Of a DNA stretch of 49,314 nucleotides, positions 17,182 through 26,977 are shown one piece after another (the stretch's first letter is position 1; each line of letters begins with the position of its first letter). Below the pieces are notes generated by a model, which did not search any database, was not told the origin of the DNA, and saw nothing but the letters and a program-made list of their open reading frames with translations. The translations under genes were made by a program, and so were the position numbers. The stretch comes from Anaerococcus tetradius ATCC 35098 (GTDB lineage Bacteria > Bacillota > Clostridia > Tissierellales > Peptoniphilaceae), in NCBI RefSeq assembly GCF_000159095.1, contig NZ_GG666295.1, positions 177,497 through 226,810 of the forward strand. The letters run 5' to 3'.

Positions 17182-20100
17182 TTTACTTGATAAGATAAAT
17201 TCTCTAAAACAAATACAAGAAATTGAAAATAGTATAAAATACTATTCTCCAATTTATTTATCAGGACTAACTGATGGGTTCAAGCCTCATTTAGTCCTTG
17301 CTTTGTTTAAGAAATTTGATGAGTCAATAGTTCTTATAGCTGAAAATGAAAAAAGAGCTGTGAATTATCTTGATAGTATTAACGGTATAAGTGATAATGT
17401 TGCTCTATTTTACCCTAGCTTGGACATTAATTTTTATAACATTAAGTCAATAGATAATAAGAAACTATCCCAAAGGATGGATGTACTAACTAAATTAGCC
17501 AAGAAAGAAAAATTTATTATTGTTACTAGTCTAGAAGCTATGACAAATAAATTGACTCCTTTAGATAAATTTAACAAGTCTTTTGTTAAAATAGGGGATG
17601 AAGATGTTATTGACATTGATAAATTTGTCAAAAAACTTTTGGAATTAAACTACAATCCTACATCTCTTGTTGAGAATAAGGGCGATTTTGCAAAGAGAGC
17701 ATCAATAATAGATTTTTGGCCAGTATCTTATGACAACCCAATCCGTATAGAGCTTTTTGACGATGAAGTTGATTCTATAAGAATATTTGATAAAGATAGC
17801 CAAAGAACTTTAGAAAAAATTGACTCTTGTGAAATTAGTCCAGTTAGCGAATTACTGTATTCAGAAAATGATTATGATAAGGTGATTTCTAATATCAACA
17901 AAGATTTAGAAGCATTTAGCAAAAAAACTGATGACAGTCTTAATCAAAAGTTAATTGATAAGTACAGGCAAATAATATCTTTCATTAAGGAGAGTTTATT
18001 TGTAGCAAATGGCGACTTAATTAATCCCTATAGGCTGGATAATTACTCTACATTTTTAGATTATATAGATAAAAATGCTATTATTGCCTTTGACGATATT
18101 TCAAGAATATTAGATAATCACGAGCGATTTAACGAAGATTTTCTTGATAATCTGAGTCTACAGATGGAAAATGGAGAAGTCTTTAGGACTTTTGAGAATG
18201 TTAGAGTCCCATCAGCTACTATATATAAGAAACTCGAAGACTATAGTACAATCAATTTGACATCAATCCTTAAAAAATCAAAACTCTTTAATCCCAAAAA
18301 AATTATAGAGATAAAAACGATAGAGTCTGAAAACTTCAACCAAAAGGTTGATTATTTTGTTGATAGAACAATAGAATTGGCAAACAAGGATTCGAATATA
18401 CTAATATTGTCTTCAAATGACAAATCCAGGCAGCAGTTACACCAGGCATATATAGAAAAAGATTTTCTAAGAGTTGGAAATGCAGATGATGGATGTGATT
18501 TTTCTGTAAATCCTATCCAAATCTCATCTAAAACGAGTAGCAGTGGATATTATTTATATGATATAAACTTTTATGTATTTACCCATAGGGAGATTTATGG
18601 TAGCGAAAGAAAGGCTAGGAGAAAAAGCAAAGCAAAAACATCATCAAGAGACATTATAAATTATTCAGACCTAGAAATTGGTGATTATGTTGTTCACGAG
18701 AATAATGGTATAGGGATTTATAAGGGCTTAGAAAAAATTGAAGTTAATAACATTGAAAAAGATTTCATAGTTATAGAATATAGAGCCAGTGATAGACTAT
18801 ATATCCCAGTTGATCAGATGAACCTTGTAAGTAAGTACATAGGTAGCAGAGGAGAAAATCCTAAGCTTTCATCATTAGGAACCCAAGCCTGGCAAAAAGC
18901 TAAGGCTAGAGCTAAAAGAGCAGTAGATGAAATAGCTGATGATTTGGTTGAATTGTATGCTAAAAGATCTAAAATAAAGGGTCATGCTTTTTCGTCAGAT
19001 ACGCCTTGGCAAAGTGAATTCGAAAATTCCTTTCCTTATGAAGAAACTTATTCACAAATCAGATCAATAGATGAAATAAAAAACGATATGGAATCAGATA
19101 AACCTATGGATAGACTCCTTTGCGGTGATGTTGGCTTTGGTAAGACTGAGGTTGCTATAAGAGCAGCCTTTAAAGCTATAATGGACGGCTTTCAAGTTGC
19201 TTTCCTTGTCCCTACGACAATTCTAGCAAACCAACATTATGAAACAATTAAAAAGAGATTTGAAAAATTTCCTGTGCATGTCGAAGTACTTTCAAGATTT
19301 AATCCTAAAGCTAAAAACAATTTGATAGTTAAGGAACTAAAAGCTGGAAAAGTTGATTTGATTGTTGGAACTCACAGATTATTGTCTAAGGATGTAGGAT
19401 ATAAAAATCTAGGTTTATTAATAATCGACGAAGAACAGAGGTTTGGTGTTAAACATAAGGAAAAACTAAAAGAATTGAAATCTTCTCTCGATGTACTTAC
19501 CCTATCTGCGACACCAATACCAAGAACTTTGCAAATGTCCTTATCTGGCATTAGGGATTTATCAACCCTAGATGAAGCTCCAGAAGAAAGAATGCCCGTT
19601 AATAGTTATGTGATCGAATATGATAGTGGGATTATAAAGCAAGCTATTGAAAGAGAACTTAATAGGAATGGACAGGTTTATTTTGTTTATAATAGGATTA
19701 ACGATATTGAAATACTTTATAAACAGATACAAGATCTTGTTCCAGAAGCTAATATTTCTATAATCCATGGTAGGATTAGTCCAAAACAAATCGAAGAAAT
19801 AATGCTCGATTTTATAGATGGAAAAATAGATATCCTCCTATCAACTACTATAATTGAAACTGGCATGGACATAGCTAATGTAAATACCATGATAGTCTAC
19901 GATGCAGATACTATGGGCCTTGGACAACTTTATCAGCTTAAGGGTAGAATAGGTCGATCTAATAGATCATCATATGCCTACTTCACCTATAGGACTGGAA
20001 AAGTCTTATCCGAAATTAGCGAAAAAAGACTTAAATCTATAAGAGATTTTTCAGATTTTGGATCTGGATATAAAATAGCTATGAAGGACCTTGAATTAAG

Positions 20101-20677
20101 AGGAGCAGGTAACCTTTTAGGTGAAAGTCAATCTGGCCATGTAGAAGCTATTGGTTATGATTTGTATGTTAAATTCCTCCAAGAAGCAGTTGAGAAAGCT
20201 AGTGGTAAGGAAGTTGAAATAAGACAAAAGAATGATATATATATTGACATCAAAGTTGATGGCTATATACCTAATTTTTATATTGAAGATCAGGGTCAAA
20301 AGATTGAAATATACAAAAGAATATCAAACATTTTAAACCAAGAAGACTATGATGAACTAGTAGCTGAATTAATAGATGTCTATGGTGACATCCCGATAAT
20401 GGTAGATAATTTAATGTATATTTCACTAATAAAATCTTTAGCAGATAAACTATCTTTTAGTGAAATTAGAGAAAAAAACGGTAATGTAAACATATATTTC
20501 GAAGATAAAGATCAATTTAGCTTCGAAGAACTAGCTGAGATTAATCAAGAATTCAAAGGTGAAATGAGCCTTGATTTGTCGACTAATCCAGCCTTTAAGA
20601 TTCCAGTATCAAAAACAAAATTGCTGGATACTTATGAATTATTAAGAACTATTGAAAATATAAGGAGTATGAAATGA
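17165..20677 (+). CDS. mfd: Transcription-repair coupling factor Mfd
   Basis: Translocase that pushes stalled RNA polymerase off damaged DNA and recruits UvrA. The N-terminal third is UvrB-like; the RNA-polymerase-interacting CarD/Tudor module begins near G506 ([12 protein letters not shown]). Helicase motifs follow: Walker A with K660, Walker B DEEQ at 755-758, [10 protein letters not shown] and the motif VI region LKGRIGRS. The C-terminal TRCF domain closes the 1170-aa protein, the usual size. ATG 17165 has AAGG 7 nt upstream; ATG 17174 is an alternative start three codons on. The 3' end overlaps prsA by 4 nt. Confidence 0.97.
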   Translation: MKVMNDLLDKINSLKQIQEIENSIKYYSPIYLSGLTDGFKPHLVLALFKKFDESIVLIAENEKRAVNYLDSINGISDNVALFYPSLDINFYNIKSIDNKKLSQRMDVLTKLAKKEKFIIVTSLEAMTNKLTPLDKFNKSFVKIGDEDVIDIDKFVKKLLELNYNPTSLVENKGDFAKRASIIDFWPVSYDNPIRIELFDDEVDSIRIFDKDSQRTLEKIDSCEISPVSELLYSENDYDKVISNINKDLEAFSKKTDDSLNQKLIDKYRQIISFIKESLFVANGDLINPYRLDNYSTFLDYIDKNAIIAFDDISRILDNHERFNEDFLDNLSLQMENGEVFRTFENVRVPSATIYKKLEDYSTINLTSILKKSKLFNPKKIIEIKTIESENFNQKVDYFVDRTIELANKDSNILILSSNDKSRQQLHQAYIEKDFLRVGNADDGCDFSVNPIQISSKTSSSGYYLYDINFYVFTHREIYGSERKARRKSKAKTSSRDIINYSDLEIGDYVVHENNGIGIYKGLEKIEVNNIEKDFIVIEYRASDRLYIPVDQMNLVSKYIGSRGENPKLSSLGTQAWQKAKARAKRAVDEIADDLVELYAKRSKIKGHAFSSDTPWQSEFENSFPYEETYSQIRSIDEIKNDMESDKPMDRLLCGDVGFGKTEVAIRAAFKAIMDGFQVAFLVPTTILANQHYETIKKRFEKFPVHVEVLSRFNPKAKNNLIVKELKAGKVDLIVGTHRLLSKDVGYKNLGLLIIDEEQRFGVKHKEKLKELKSSLDVLTLSATPIPRTLQMSLSGIRDLSTLDEAPEERMPVNSYVIEYDSGIIKQAIERELNRNGQVYFVYNRINDIEILYKQIQDLVPEANISIIHGRISPKQIEEIMLDFIDGKIDILLSTTIIETGMDIANVNTMIVYDADTMGLGQLYQLKGRIGRSNRSSYAYFTYRTGKVLSEISEKRLKSIRDFSDFGSGYKIAMKDLELRGAGNLLGESQSGHVEAIGYDLYVKFLQEAVEKASGKEVEIRQKNDIYIDIKVDGYIPNFYIEDQGQKIEIYKRISNILNQEDYDELVAELIDVYGDIPIMVDNLMYISLIKSLADKLSFSEIREKNGNVNIYFEDKDQFSFEELAEINQEFKGEMSLDLSTNPAFKIPVSKTKLLDTYELLRTIENIRSMK

Positions 20678-21756
20678 AAAACAAAATAATACCAGTAATG
20701 CTAATGGCATCCTTACTATTTGCAGGATGTAATCAAAACAAAGACGCTAATAAAGAAAGTGGAAATAAAACAGAACAAACAGAACAAGCTAAAGAACAAA
20801 AACTCGATGATAAAACAGTTGCTATTGTCGATGGCCAAAAAATTAGCAAAGACGACTATAAATCTGAAATGAGCTTTTATGCTTCAATGCTAGCAAGCCA
20901 ACAACAACTTAAAAATTCTATCGTAACTATGATGGTTCAAGATAAATTAATTGCCAATGACATTAAGAAAAACAACATCAAAATCGATGATAAGGATGTT
21001 GATAACGCATTAATGCAATCAGTTCAAAACTTCGGTGGTCAAGAACAATTCGATAAAACACTTGACGATTACAATATGGACATCAAGAAGTTTAAGGAAA
21101 CTCTTAAAAAAGATTTAATGTATAAAAAACACAGAGAATGGTTTGATGAAAATAACAAGGTAAGTGATGATGAAATCAAAAAATATTTTGAAGAGAATAA
21201 AGATCAATTTACAAAAGTTGATGCATCACATATCCTAGTTGATGATGAAGAAACTGCAAAAGAAATTAAAGCTAAACTTGACAATGGCGAGGATTTTGCA
21301 AAACTAGCCAAAGAGTACTCAAAAGATACTGCAAGTGCTAAAAATGGTGGAGAATTAGGTTCATTTGGCAAGGGTCAAATGGTGAAAGAATTTGAAGAAG
21401 CTGCATTTTCTATGAAAGAAGGAGAAATAAGCAATCCAGTTAAATCCCAATTTGGCTATCATATAATCAAGATTAATTCTATTAGTGATTCTTATGAAAA
21501 ATCTAAAGAAGAAATAACAAAGAAAATTAAAGACAAAAAATATGCTGATTACATCAAAAAACTACACGATGAAGCTCATGTAGTTACAGAACAAGATAGT
21601 AAACAAAAAGCTGAGGATTCTAAAAAAGAGTCTAAAACAGAAGTAAAGACAGATGATTCTGAAAAAGATAAAGAAAATTCTGCCAAAGACAAAGAAAATT
21701 CCGATAATTCTAAAGATGAAAATAACAAAGAAAAAACTGATAAAGACAACAAGTAA
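20674..21756 (+). CDS. prsA: PrsA-like lipoprotein foldase with a parvulin PPIase domain
   Basis: Extracytoplasmic chaperone and peptidyl-prolyl isomerase, membrane-anchored by lipid. The signal peptide ends in the lipobox LFAGC with C19. A SurA-like N-terminal helical region (about 45-180) is followed by a parvulin domain (about 183-275) with [19 protein letters not shown] and QFGYHIIKI. The last 50 residues are a Lys/Asp/Glu/Ser tail with the repeated unit KDKENS, seen in DNA as a 17-bp near-repeat at 21664-21680 and 21685-21701. It overlaps mfd by 4 nt (ATGA) and runs 41 nt into the next gene. Confidence 0.92.
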   Translation: MKNKIIPVMLMASLLFAGCNQNKDANKESGNKTEQTEQAKEQKLDDKTVAIVDGQKISKDDYKSEMSFYASMLASQQQLKNSIVTMMVQDKLIANDIKKNNIKIDDKDVDNALMQSVQNFGGQEQFDKTLDDYNMDIKKFKETLKKDLMYKKHREWFDENNKVSDDEIKKYFEENKDQFTKVDASHILVDDEETAKEIKAKLDNGEDFAKLAKEYSKDTASAKNGGELGSFGKGQMVKEFEEAAFSMKEGEISNPVKSQFGYHIIKINSISDSYEKSKEEITKKIKDKKYADYIKKLHDEAHVVTEQDSKQKAEDSKKESKTEVKTDDSEKDKENSAKDKENSDNSKDENNKEKTDKDNK

Positions 21757-22642
21757 GGGGTTAGTATTAGCAATTTTTTCAATAATTTTACTTACTTCCT
21801 GCTCCAAAACTAATTTTTCCAACGAGAATGTGATTGCTAGTGTCAATAATAAGACTATAAGTAAAGATCTATATTCTAAAGAATTAAAGTTTTATCAAAG
21901 CTACTATAGTAAAGTCTATGGTGAAAATTTCCTCAACGAAAAAAATGACAGAGGAAAAACAAATGATGAAGTTCTAAGAGAAGACTTAGTTGACTCTATG
22001 ATTAAAGATCAAGTAATGCTAAATGATCTTGAAAAAAATAAAATCAAATTAGATGATAATAAATCAAATGAGTTAAAAAAACTTATTTCAGACAAACTAA
22101 ATGGTGAAGATTCATTAAAAGCAAATATCAAGGCGCTTGGAGTTAATGAAAATACTTTTAATGATATTATTTACAATGATTCAATCAGAAAGGCTCATTA
22201 CGAGCTTTTCTTGAAAATCAATAAAATTAAAGACTCAGATGTCTTAGAATTTTATAAGAAAAATAAATACATTCAAAAGCTATACAAGTATAATGCTTTG
22301 GTTTTTGAAGATGAACAAGAAGCAAAACTTATTAAAGATAGTATCAAAGATGCCAATGATTTCAAATCTTATATAAATAAGTCTGTAAGAAATTTTTCTG
22401 TAATTAATTCTGACTTCGTTTATGATAAAGATGAGCTTTTAAGTTTATCTAAGCTTAAAAATAAAGATAAAGTCAGTGATATTATAAAATACAAAAATAA
22501 GTATTACATTTTAATGATAAATTCATTTAATGAAAATGAAAATGAGCTTTTATTAAGAGCTAAGGATATTTATTTAGAAAATTCTTATGAAACTTATCTA
22601 GATAAGCTAGTGAAAGAAAGCAATATTAAGCTTTTTGTTTGA
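21716..22642 (+). CDS. PrsA/SurA-like lipoprotein with a degenerate PPIase domain
   Basis: A paralogue of the preceding prsA. From ATG 21716 the protein begins with a Lys-rich n-region and hydrophobic core ending in the lipobox LLTSC (C29); 308 aa. An ATG at 21653 is also open but would put over 20 charged residues before the signal peptide. The N-terminal half follows PrsA ([39 protein letters not shown]). Where PrsA has its parvulin domain, this protein keeps the outline ([31 protein letters not shown]) but has lost the GGELGSFG block. It is therefore likely a holdase without isomerase activity. No good SD precedes the start, so translation is probably coupled to prsA. Confidence 0.75.
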   Translation: MKITKKKLIKTTSKGLVLAIFSIILLTSCSKTNFSNENVIASVNNKTISKDLYSKELKFYQSYYSKVYGENFLNEKNDRGKTNDEVLREDLVDSMIKDQVMLNDLEKNKIKLDDNKSNELKKLISDKLNGEDSLKANIKALGVNENTFNDIIYNDSIRKAHYELFLKINKIKDSDVLEFYKKNKYIQKLYKYNALVFEDEQEAKLIKDSIKDANDFKSYINKSVRNFSVINSDFVYDKDELLSLSKLKNKDKVSDIIKYKNKYYILMINSFNENENELLLRAKDIYLENSYETYLDKLVKESNIKLFV

Positions 22643-22649
22643 GGAAAGC

Positions 22650-22678
22650 TTGCAATTAGTTTATTGCTTATGTATAAT
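22650..22678 (+). promoter_or_regulatory. hup promoter
   Basis: TTGCAA (22650-22655), exactly 17 nt, TATAAT (22673-22678): a strong sigma-A promoter right after the PrsA-like gene, so hup is transcribed on its own. Confidence 0.75.
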
Positions 22679-22723
22679 CTATCTTAGAGTTAAACAGAAT
22701 TACAATGATTTATAGGAGGAAAC

Positions 22724-23002
22724 ATGAATAAATCAGAATTATTAATTAATATTTCAGAAAAAAGTGGTCTTAAAAAAAGTGAAGCAGAAAAAGCACTTAA
22801 TGCTTTTCTAGAAACAGTAACTGAATCACTCATAGCAGGTGATAAGGTACAATTAGTTGGTTTTGGAACATTCGAAGTAAGAGATAGAAAAGCTCGTGAA
22901 GGAAGAAACCCTAGAAAACCTGAAGAAGTTATTCAAATCCCAGCATCTAAAGCTCCAGTATTTAAGGCTGGTAAAACTCTTAAAGAAGCTGTTAATAAAT
23001 AA
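22724..23002 (+). CDS. hup: HU-family DNA-binding protein
   Basis: Small basic dimeric nucleoid protein that bends and compacts DNA. The 92-aa chain has the N-terminal helices (MNKSELLINISEKSG), the FGTFEVRDRKAREGRNP strand-turn and the beta-arm segment with proline-containing IPASKAPVFKAGK. A consensus SD (AGGAGGA, 22714-22720) sits 3 nt before the ATG. It has its own promoter and terminator, as expected for an abundant protein. IHF is excluded because no partner is present and the sequence is HU-like. Confidence 0.97.
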   Translation: MNKSELLINISEKSGLKKSEAEKALNAFLETVTESLIAGDKVQLVGFGTFEVRDRKAREGRNPRKPEEVIQIPASKAPVFKAGKTLKEAVNK

Positions 23003-23047
23003 TAGCAAACAAACTATTCTTGAAATAAAGAAGAGGATGAATATTAT

Positions 23048-23088
23048 GTATCAACCTAATCCATTAGTGGTAGGTTGATACTTTTTTT
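23048..23088 (+). terminator. hup terminator
   Basis: GTATCAACCTA (23048-23058) pairs with TAGGTTGATAC (23071-23081) over 11 bp, with a further CCA/TGG pairing in the loop, followed at once by TTTTTTT. Its arms and tail are nearly the same as the terminator inside the IS at 47950-47998. Confidence 0.9.
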
Positions 23089-23101
23089 ATGCAAAATCAA
23101 T

Positions 23102-23140
23102 AAAAAACCTTCTAATTAGTTTACTTTCTAATTAGAAGGT
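23102..23140 (-). terminator. rqcH terminator
   Basis: A perfect 13-bp stem (ACCTTCTAATTAG at 23107-23119, CTAATTAGAAGGT at 23128-23140) with an 8-nt loop. On the minus strand it is followed by TTTTTT, placing it 40 nt after the rqcH stop. Confidence 0.88.
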
Positions 23141-23179
23141 AATAGCACAGGTATACACATAATATTCGTTTTATTCTTT

Positions 23180-24928
23180 CTACTTGATTTCTTGTATATT
23201 TTCAGCTAAATCAATGCTTGTATCTACTCTAATTGTCTTAAAGTCAGTATAGTAGACCATTCCAGGTTTAGCTCCTTTTGCTTTATTTACATTTTTCTTT
23301 TGTGTGTAATCAATATCTATCTTACTTTTATCAGTTATAGATGAATTAACAGCTGCTAAGTAAGCCGCTATTTGAATATCTTCATCGTTTATATTCTCAT
23401 TTCTTAAAATGACATGGCTTCCTGGTAAGTCCTTTATATGAAACCAATAATCATCCTTATTTGCTAGTTTAAGAGTTATATAATCATTCTGCTTGCTATT
23501 TTTCCCAACATATATATGGGAAGAATTCTCAGTGATATAGTGGAGTGGCTTAGATTTTGAAGTTATAGATTTTTTCTTATTTGATTTTTTCTTTATAATT
23601 TTATATTCTTCAAGCTCCTGTCTAATATCATCTAGTTCATCAATGCTTGATGATCTATTTATAAAATCTTTACTTTGATTAAGATATTTGAGCAGCTCTT
23701 CTTGTTTAGGTAAATCTTCTTTAGCATAGTCATAGGAGGCTTTTATTTTTTTCGATTTATTGTAAAGAGAGTTTACATTCTCCCATGGACTTAGGCTTGG
23801 ATCAATGTCTATAAGAATCTTTTCATTATTGTTATAGAAGTCCAAAACATCGATATTATTATCTCCTTTTTTAAGCCTGTAGATATTTGCAGCTAAAAGA
23901 TCTCCTAGTTTCTTTAGATTATCAATCTTATCCTTTTTATATAAATTATCTCTTAGAATCTTTATTTTCTTATTAACAGCCTTAATATTGGAATTTATCT
24001 TCCTATTAAGGTCATTCTTTTTCTGATTTAGTCTGTCATGGGTTTTGTTACTTGCAAAAAATTCATCAACAGCCTCACTCATAGTTTGCTTTACTTCTTC
24101 AAGGTAGCTTAAGTGAGAAAGTTTAATAGAATGATAATCTTTTATTTTATCCTTATCCTTATAAATATAGCTTTTTAACTTACCCTCTTTTAAATTACAA
24201 ATAAGTCTTATAAACTCTGTATTAAGTTGAGCTTTTTCCTTTTCACTTACCAAACCCCAATTTATCCTATCATCAATTCCAGCCCTATAGATAAGCTCCT
24301 TTCCTACAGCAGGGGAGAAACCCGTAAAAAACTGCTGAAAGATTTTATAGGGAACTTGATTATCAGGTAATTTTTGATCTAGAGTTTTAATATTAAGAGT
24401 AAAATCATCACTAGTAACATCAAGCTTACCGTCATCAATAAATTCATAAGGAAGGGATGGTAAAATTTCCCTAACAGATGACATTTGACTATTTACCCTC
24501 TTAATAGCATCGATTATCTTATAATTATCATCTACCAGTACAATATTTGAGTATTTACCCATTATTTCTATTATTAATTTTTTTGATGTATCAAAACCCA
24601 TCTCATCTATTGATGCTATTGAAAAGATTACAACCCTGTCTAGACCCTTTTGTTTTATTTCTATGATTTTACCTTGGTTAATATGTTTTCTTAATACCAT
24701 ACAAAAATTAGGTGCTATATCTGGGTTTTCAAACTTCCTCTTAGTTATGTTTATCCTGGCTTCATTATTATTTGCACTTAAAAGTAGCTTATAACTTTTA
24801 CCCATTGAGTAAAGATTAAAGACTATATCATTCTTAGAAGGTTGGCTAATCTTTTGTATCTTAGCCCCCAATAATTTCTCTTTTAATTCATTTACGATTT
24901 TTCTGGTCACTATTCCATCATAGCTCAT
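23180..24928 (-). CDS. rqcH: RqcH (NFACT/FbpA family), ribosome quality control
   Basis: Binds split 50S subunits carrying stuck peptidyl-tRNA and adds C-terminal alanine tails as degradation marks; older annotation calls this family fibronectin-binding protein. NFACT-N starts the protein (MSYDGIVTRKIVNEL), and the D97-R98 pair needed by Bacillus RqcH is at the same positions (GLDRVVIF). A Lys-rich coiled-coil middle region (about 290-450) is followed by NFACT-R (from about 461) with HIYVGKNSKQND, YWFHIKDLPGSHV and KGAKPGMVYY. Length 582 aa. SD AGAGGTGA precedes the ATG. Single gene, divergent from gmk. Confidence 0.93.
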   Translation of the reverse strand: MSYDGIVTRKIVNELKEKLLGAKIQKISQPSKNDIVFNLYSMGKSYKLLLSANNNEARINITKRKFENPDIAPNFCMVLRKHINQGKIIEIKQKGLDRVVIFSIASIDEMGFDTSKKLIIEIMGKYSNIVLVDDNYKIIDAIKRVNSQMSSVREILPSLPYEFIDDGKLDVTSDDFTLNIKTLDQKLPDNQVPYKIFQQFFTGFSPAVGKELIYRAGIDDRINWGLVSEKEKAQLNTEFIRLICNLKEGKLKSYIYKDKDKIKDYHSIKLSHLSYLEEVKQTMSEAVDEFFASNKTHDRLNQKKNDLNRKINSNIKAVNKKIKILRDNLYKKDKIDNLKKLGDLLAANIYRLKKGDNNIDVLDFYNNNEKILIDIDPSLSPWENVNSLYNKSKKIKASYDYAKEDLPKQEELLKYLNQSKDFINRSSSIDELDDIRQELEEYKIIKKKSNKKKSITSKSKPLHYITENSSHIYVGKNSKQNDYITLKLANKDDYWFHIKDLPGSHVILRNENINDEDIQIAAYLAAVNSSITDKSKIDIDYTQKKNVNKAKGAKPGMVYYTDFKTIRVDTSIDLAENIQEIK

Positions 24929-24968
24929 ACAATCACCTCTTATGCACTATACAATTAATTATCTATAC

Positions 24969-24997
24969 TTGAAGTGAGAAGTTCATAAAAGTAGAAT
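24969..24997 (+). promoter_or_regulatory. Promoter of the gmk-rpoZ-coaBC-priA-ftsY run
   Basis: TTGAAG (24969-24974), 17 nt, TAGAAT (24992-24997), with a transcript start expected near 25004 and an SD (GGGGGCGG) just before the gmk ATG. The intergenic region is shared with the divergent rqcH. Confidence 0.5.
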
Positions 24998-25017
24998 ACA
25001 TATAATAAGGGGGCGGA

Positions 25018-25626
25018 ATGAAAAAGGGATTTTTATTAGTAATATCAGGTCCATCTGGTGTAGGTAAGGGTACTGTTTTGCATGACTTAATGAATACACA
25101 AAGTAACTTGGTATATTCGGTATCAGCAACTACAAGAAAGAAGAGAGATGGGGAGATAGAGGGAGTAAGTTATTTTTATAAAAGTCATGAAGAATTTGAG
25201 AAAATGATTGAAGAAGATAAGTTCCTAGAATATGCTCACGTCCATAATAACTATTATGGTACTCCCAAAGAATTTGTTGAAAACAAGATTAATGAAGGAA
25301 AAATAGTAATATTAGAAATAGATGTTCAAGGAGCTCTTAATATCAAGAAAAATACTGATAATGGAGTCTTTATTTTTTTGGCACCACCTTCACTTACAGA
25401 ACTTAGAAATAGAATAGTAGGTAGGGGAACAGAAACTGATGAAGACATAAAAATCAGGATGAATAATGCTAGAAAAGAACTCGAACATATCAATGATTAC
25501 GATTATTTAGTAGTAAATGACCACCTAAACTCAGCTATTACATCTGTAAATGAAATAATTAATGCAGAAAAGCATAGGGTATTTAGGGAAGATAAAATTA
25601 ATTTTAAGGAGAATGACGATGAATAA
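25018..25626 (+). CDS. gmk: Guanylate kinase
   Basis: Phosphorylates GMP to GDP. P-loop GPSGVGKG at 11-18, the GMP-binding region SATTRKKRDGEIEGVSYFY, the ILEIDVQGALNIK stretch, and the lid with RIVGRGTETDEDIKIRM. Length 202 aa, typical. It heads a run whose genes overlap or nearly touch; rpoZ begins 8 nt before the gmk stop. gmk-rpoZ-coaBC-priA is a conserved Firmicute order. Confidence 0.97.
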   Translation: MKKGFLLVISGPSGVGKGTVLHDLMNTQSNLVYSVSATTRKKRDGEIEGVSYFYKSHEEFEKMIEEDKFLEYAHVHNNYYGTPKEFVENKINEGKIVILEIDVQGALNIKKNTDNGVFIFLAPPSLTELRNRIVGRGTETDEDIKIRMNNARKELEHINDYDYLVVNDHLNSAITSVNEIINAEKHRVFREDKINFKENDDE

Positions 25627-25807
25627 TCCATCTTTCAAAAAACTAAGTGAAATTAGTCCAAGTAGATATGAAATTTGTATGATGTGTGCAAAAAGAGCAA
25701 GAAGAATTGTTAATGGTTCAGCACCACTTACAGATACTATCGAGGCTAAACCTGTAACTCAAGCTCTACATGAAGTTATAGAACAGAAAGTTACCAAAAA
25801 ATGCTAG
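25619..25807 (+). CDS. rpoZ: RNA polymerase omega subunit
   Basis: Small subunit that helps fold and retain beta-prime. The 62-aa product contains the family helix SRYEICMMCAKRARRIVNG and a conserved position between gmk and coaBC. An upstream in-frame ATG (25613) is only 1 nt from the AAGGAG (25606-25611), so ATG 25619 with 7-nt spacing is the better start. It overlaps gmk by 8 nt and coaBC by 7 nt. Confidence 0.92.
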   Translation: MNNPSFKKLSEISPSRYEICMMCAKRARRIVNGSAPLTDTIEAKPVTQALHEVIEQKVTKKC

Positions 25808-26973
25808 AAGAAAAAAATATTCTTCTAGGTATTACTGGTGGGATAGCTTCTTATAAAATATTAGATTTGTGCTCAAGGCTAAAGAAAAAAGATGCAAATC
25901 TTAAAATAATAATGACTCCATCTGCTTGTGAATTTGTTAGACCAATGAGTTTTGAAACTATGGGTAAGTGTAGGGTATATACCGATTTATTTGAAGGAAG
26001 ACACGAAACTGTCCATCATATAGATTTACCTAAATGGGCAGATGTTTTTTTGATTGCTCCAGCTAGTGCAAATACAATTGCCAAAATGGCTAATGGTATA
26101 GCAGATAATTTCCTATTATCATCATATCTTGCTTGTGATAAGGACGTAATTATTGCTCCTTCCATGAATAGCAATATGCTTAAAAACAAAGCTACAATCA
26201 AAAATATAGATAGACTCAAAAGCTATGGAGTTAGAGTTATTGAACCAGAGGCAGGTTTACTCGCTTGTAATACAGTTGGAGATGGTCGTCTTGAAGAGCC
26301 TTACAAAATTGTAGCTTACTTAGAAGATTATTTTACTAAAAAAGATTTGGCTAATAAGAAGATAATTATAAGTGCTGGACCAACCGTTGAGCCTATAGAT
26401 TATGTTAGATACATTACCAATAAGTCTAGTGGAAAGATGGGTTATAATATAGCCTATGAAGCAAAAAAACGTGGAGCAGAAGTAGTATTAGTATCTGGTC
26501 CTGTTAAACCAATGGAAATTGATGGTATAACAAGGATAGAAGTTAGAACAAACAAACAGATGAAAGATACTATAGCCAAGTACTTTGATTCCTCTGACGC
26601 TTTAATTATGGCTGCAGCCCCAGTTGACTATAGGGTAGAAAATCCATCTGATAAAAAGATAAAAAAAACTGGTAATAGCTTAGAATTAAATTTAATAGAA
26701 AATGCTGACATTATTAAATATTTCGCTAGTAAAAAAACCAAACAAACTATAATTGGTTTTGCTGCAGAAACTGATAATTTGATTGAAAATGCAAAGGCAA
26801 AACTAGAAAAGAAAAATCTGGATTATATTATAGCTAATGATTTAACTAGATGGGGGGCAGGCTTTGATGTTGACACAAACATCGCTTCTATTATATCGAA
26901 AAATGATATTAGAAGGTTAAATATTATGCCCAAACAAGAACTAGCTAACGAAATTTTAGATTTATTAAGGTGA
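25801..26973 (+). CDS. coaBC: Bifunctional CoaBC (phosphopantothenoylcysteine synthetase/decarboxylase)
   Basis: Makes 4'-phosphopantetheine from phosphopantothenate and cysteine for coenzyme A. The N-terminal CoaC flavoprotein half (1 to about 180) has GGIASYK, the catalytic H73 (HIDLPKWAD), N123 in PSMNSNM and C156 in LLACNTVGDGR. The C-terminal CoaB half starts near 190 (ISAGPTVEPIDYVRYITN, SSGKMG) and includes the KKIKKTGN lysines. Length 390 aa. The product feeds holo-ACP synthase, present here as the AcpS-NnrD fusion. Confidence 0.96.
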   Translation: MLEEKNILLGITGGIASYKILDLCSRLKKKDANLKIIMTPSACEFVRPMSFETMGKCRVYTDLFEGRHETVHHIDLPKWADVFLIAPASANTIAKMANGIADNFLLSSYLACDKDVIIAPSMNSNMLKNKATIKNIDRLKSYGVRVIEPEAGLLACNTVGDGRLEEPYKIVAYLEDYFTKKDLANKKIIISAGPTVEPIDYVRYITNKSSGKMGYNIAYEAKKRGAEVVLVSGPVKPMEIDGITRIEVRTNKQMKDTIAKYFDSSDALIMAAAPVDYRVENPSDKKIKKTGNSLELNLIENADIIKYFASKKTKQTIIGFAAETDNLIENAKAKLEKKNLDYIIANDLTRWGAGFDVDTNIASIISKNDIRRLNIMPKQELANEILDLLR

Positions 26974-26977
26974 TATT

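Noticed and set aside
21653-21715. Upstream ATG as start of the PrsA-like lipoprotein
   Set aside because: It would add a long basic stretch before the signal peptide and deepen the overlap with prsA to 104 nt; ATG 21716 gives a normal lipoprotein signal.
25001-25006. TATAAT just before gmk as its -10 box
   Set aside because: A start of transcription about 7 nt later would leave only a few bases before the ATG and remove the SD; the TTGAAG-17-TAGAAT promoter upstream fits better.
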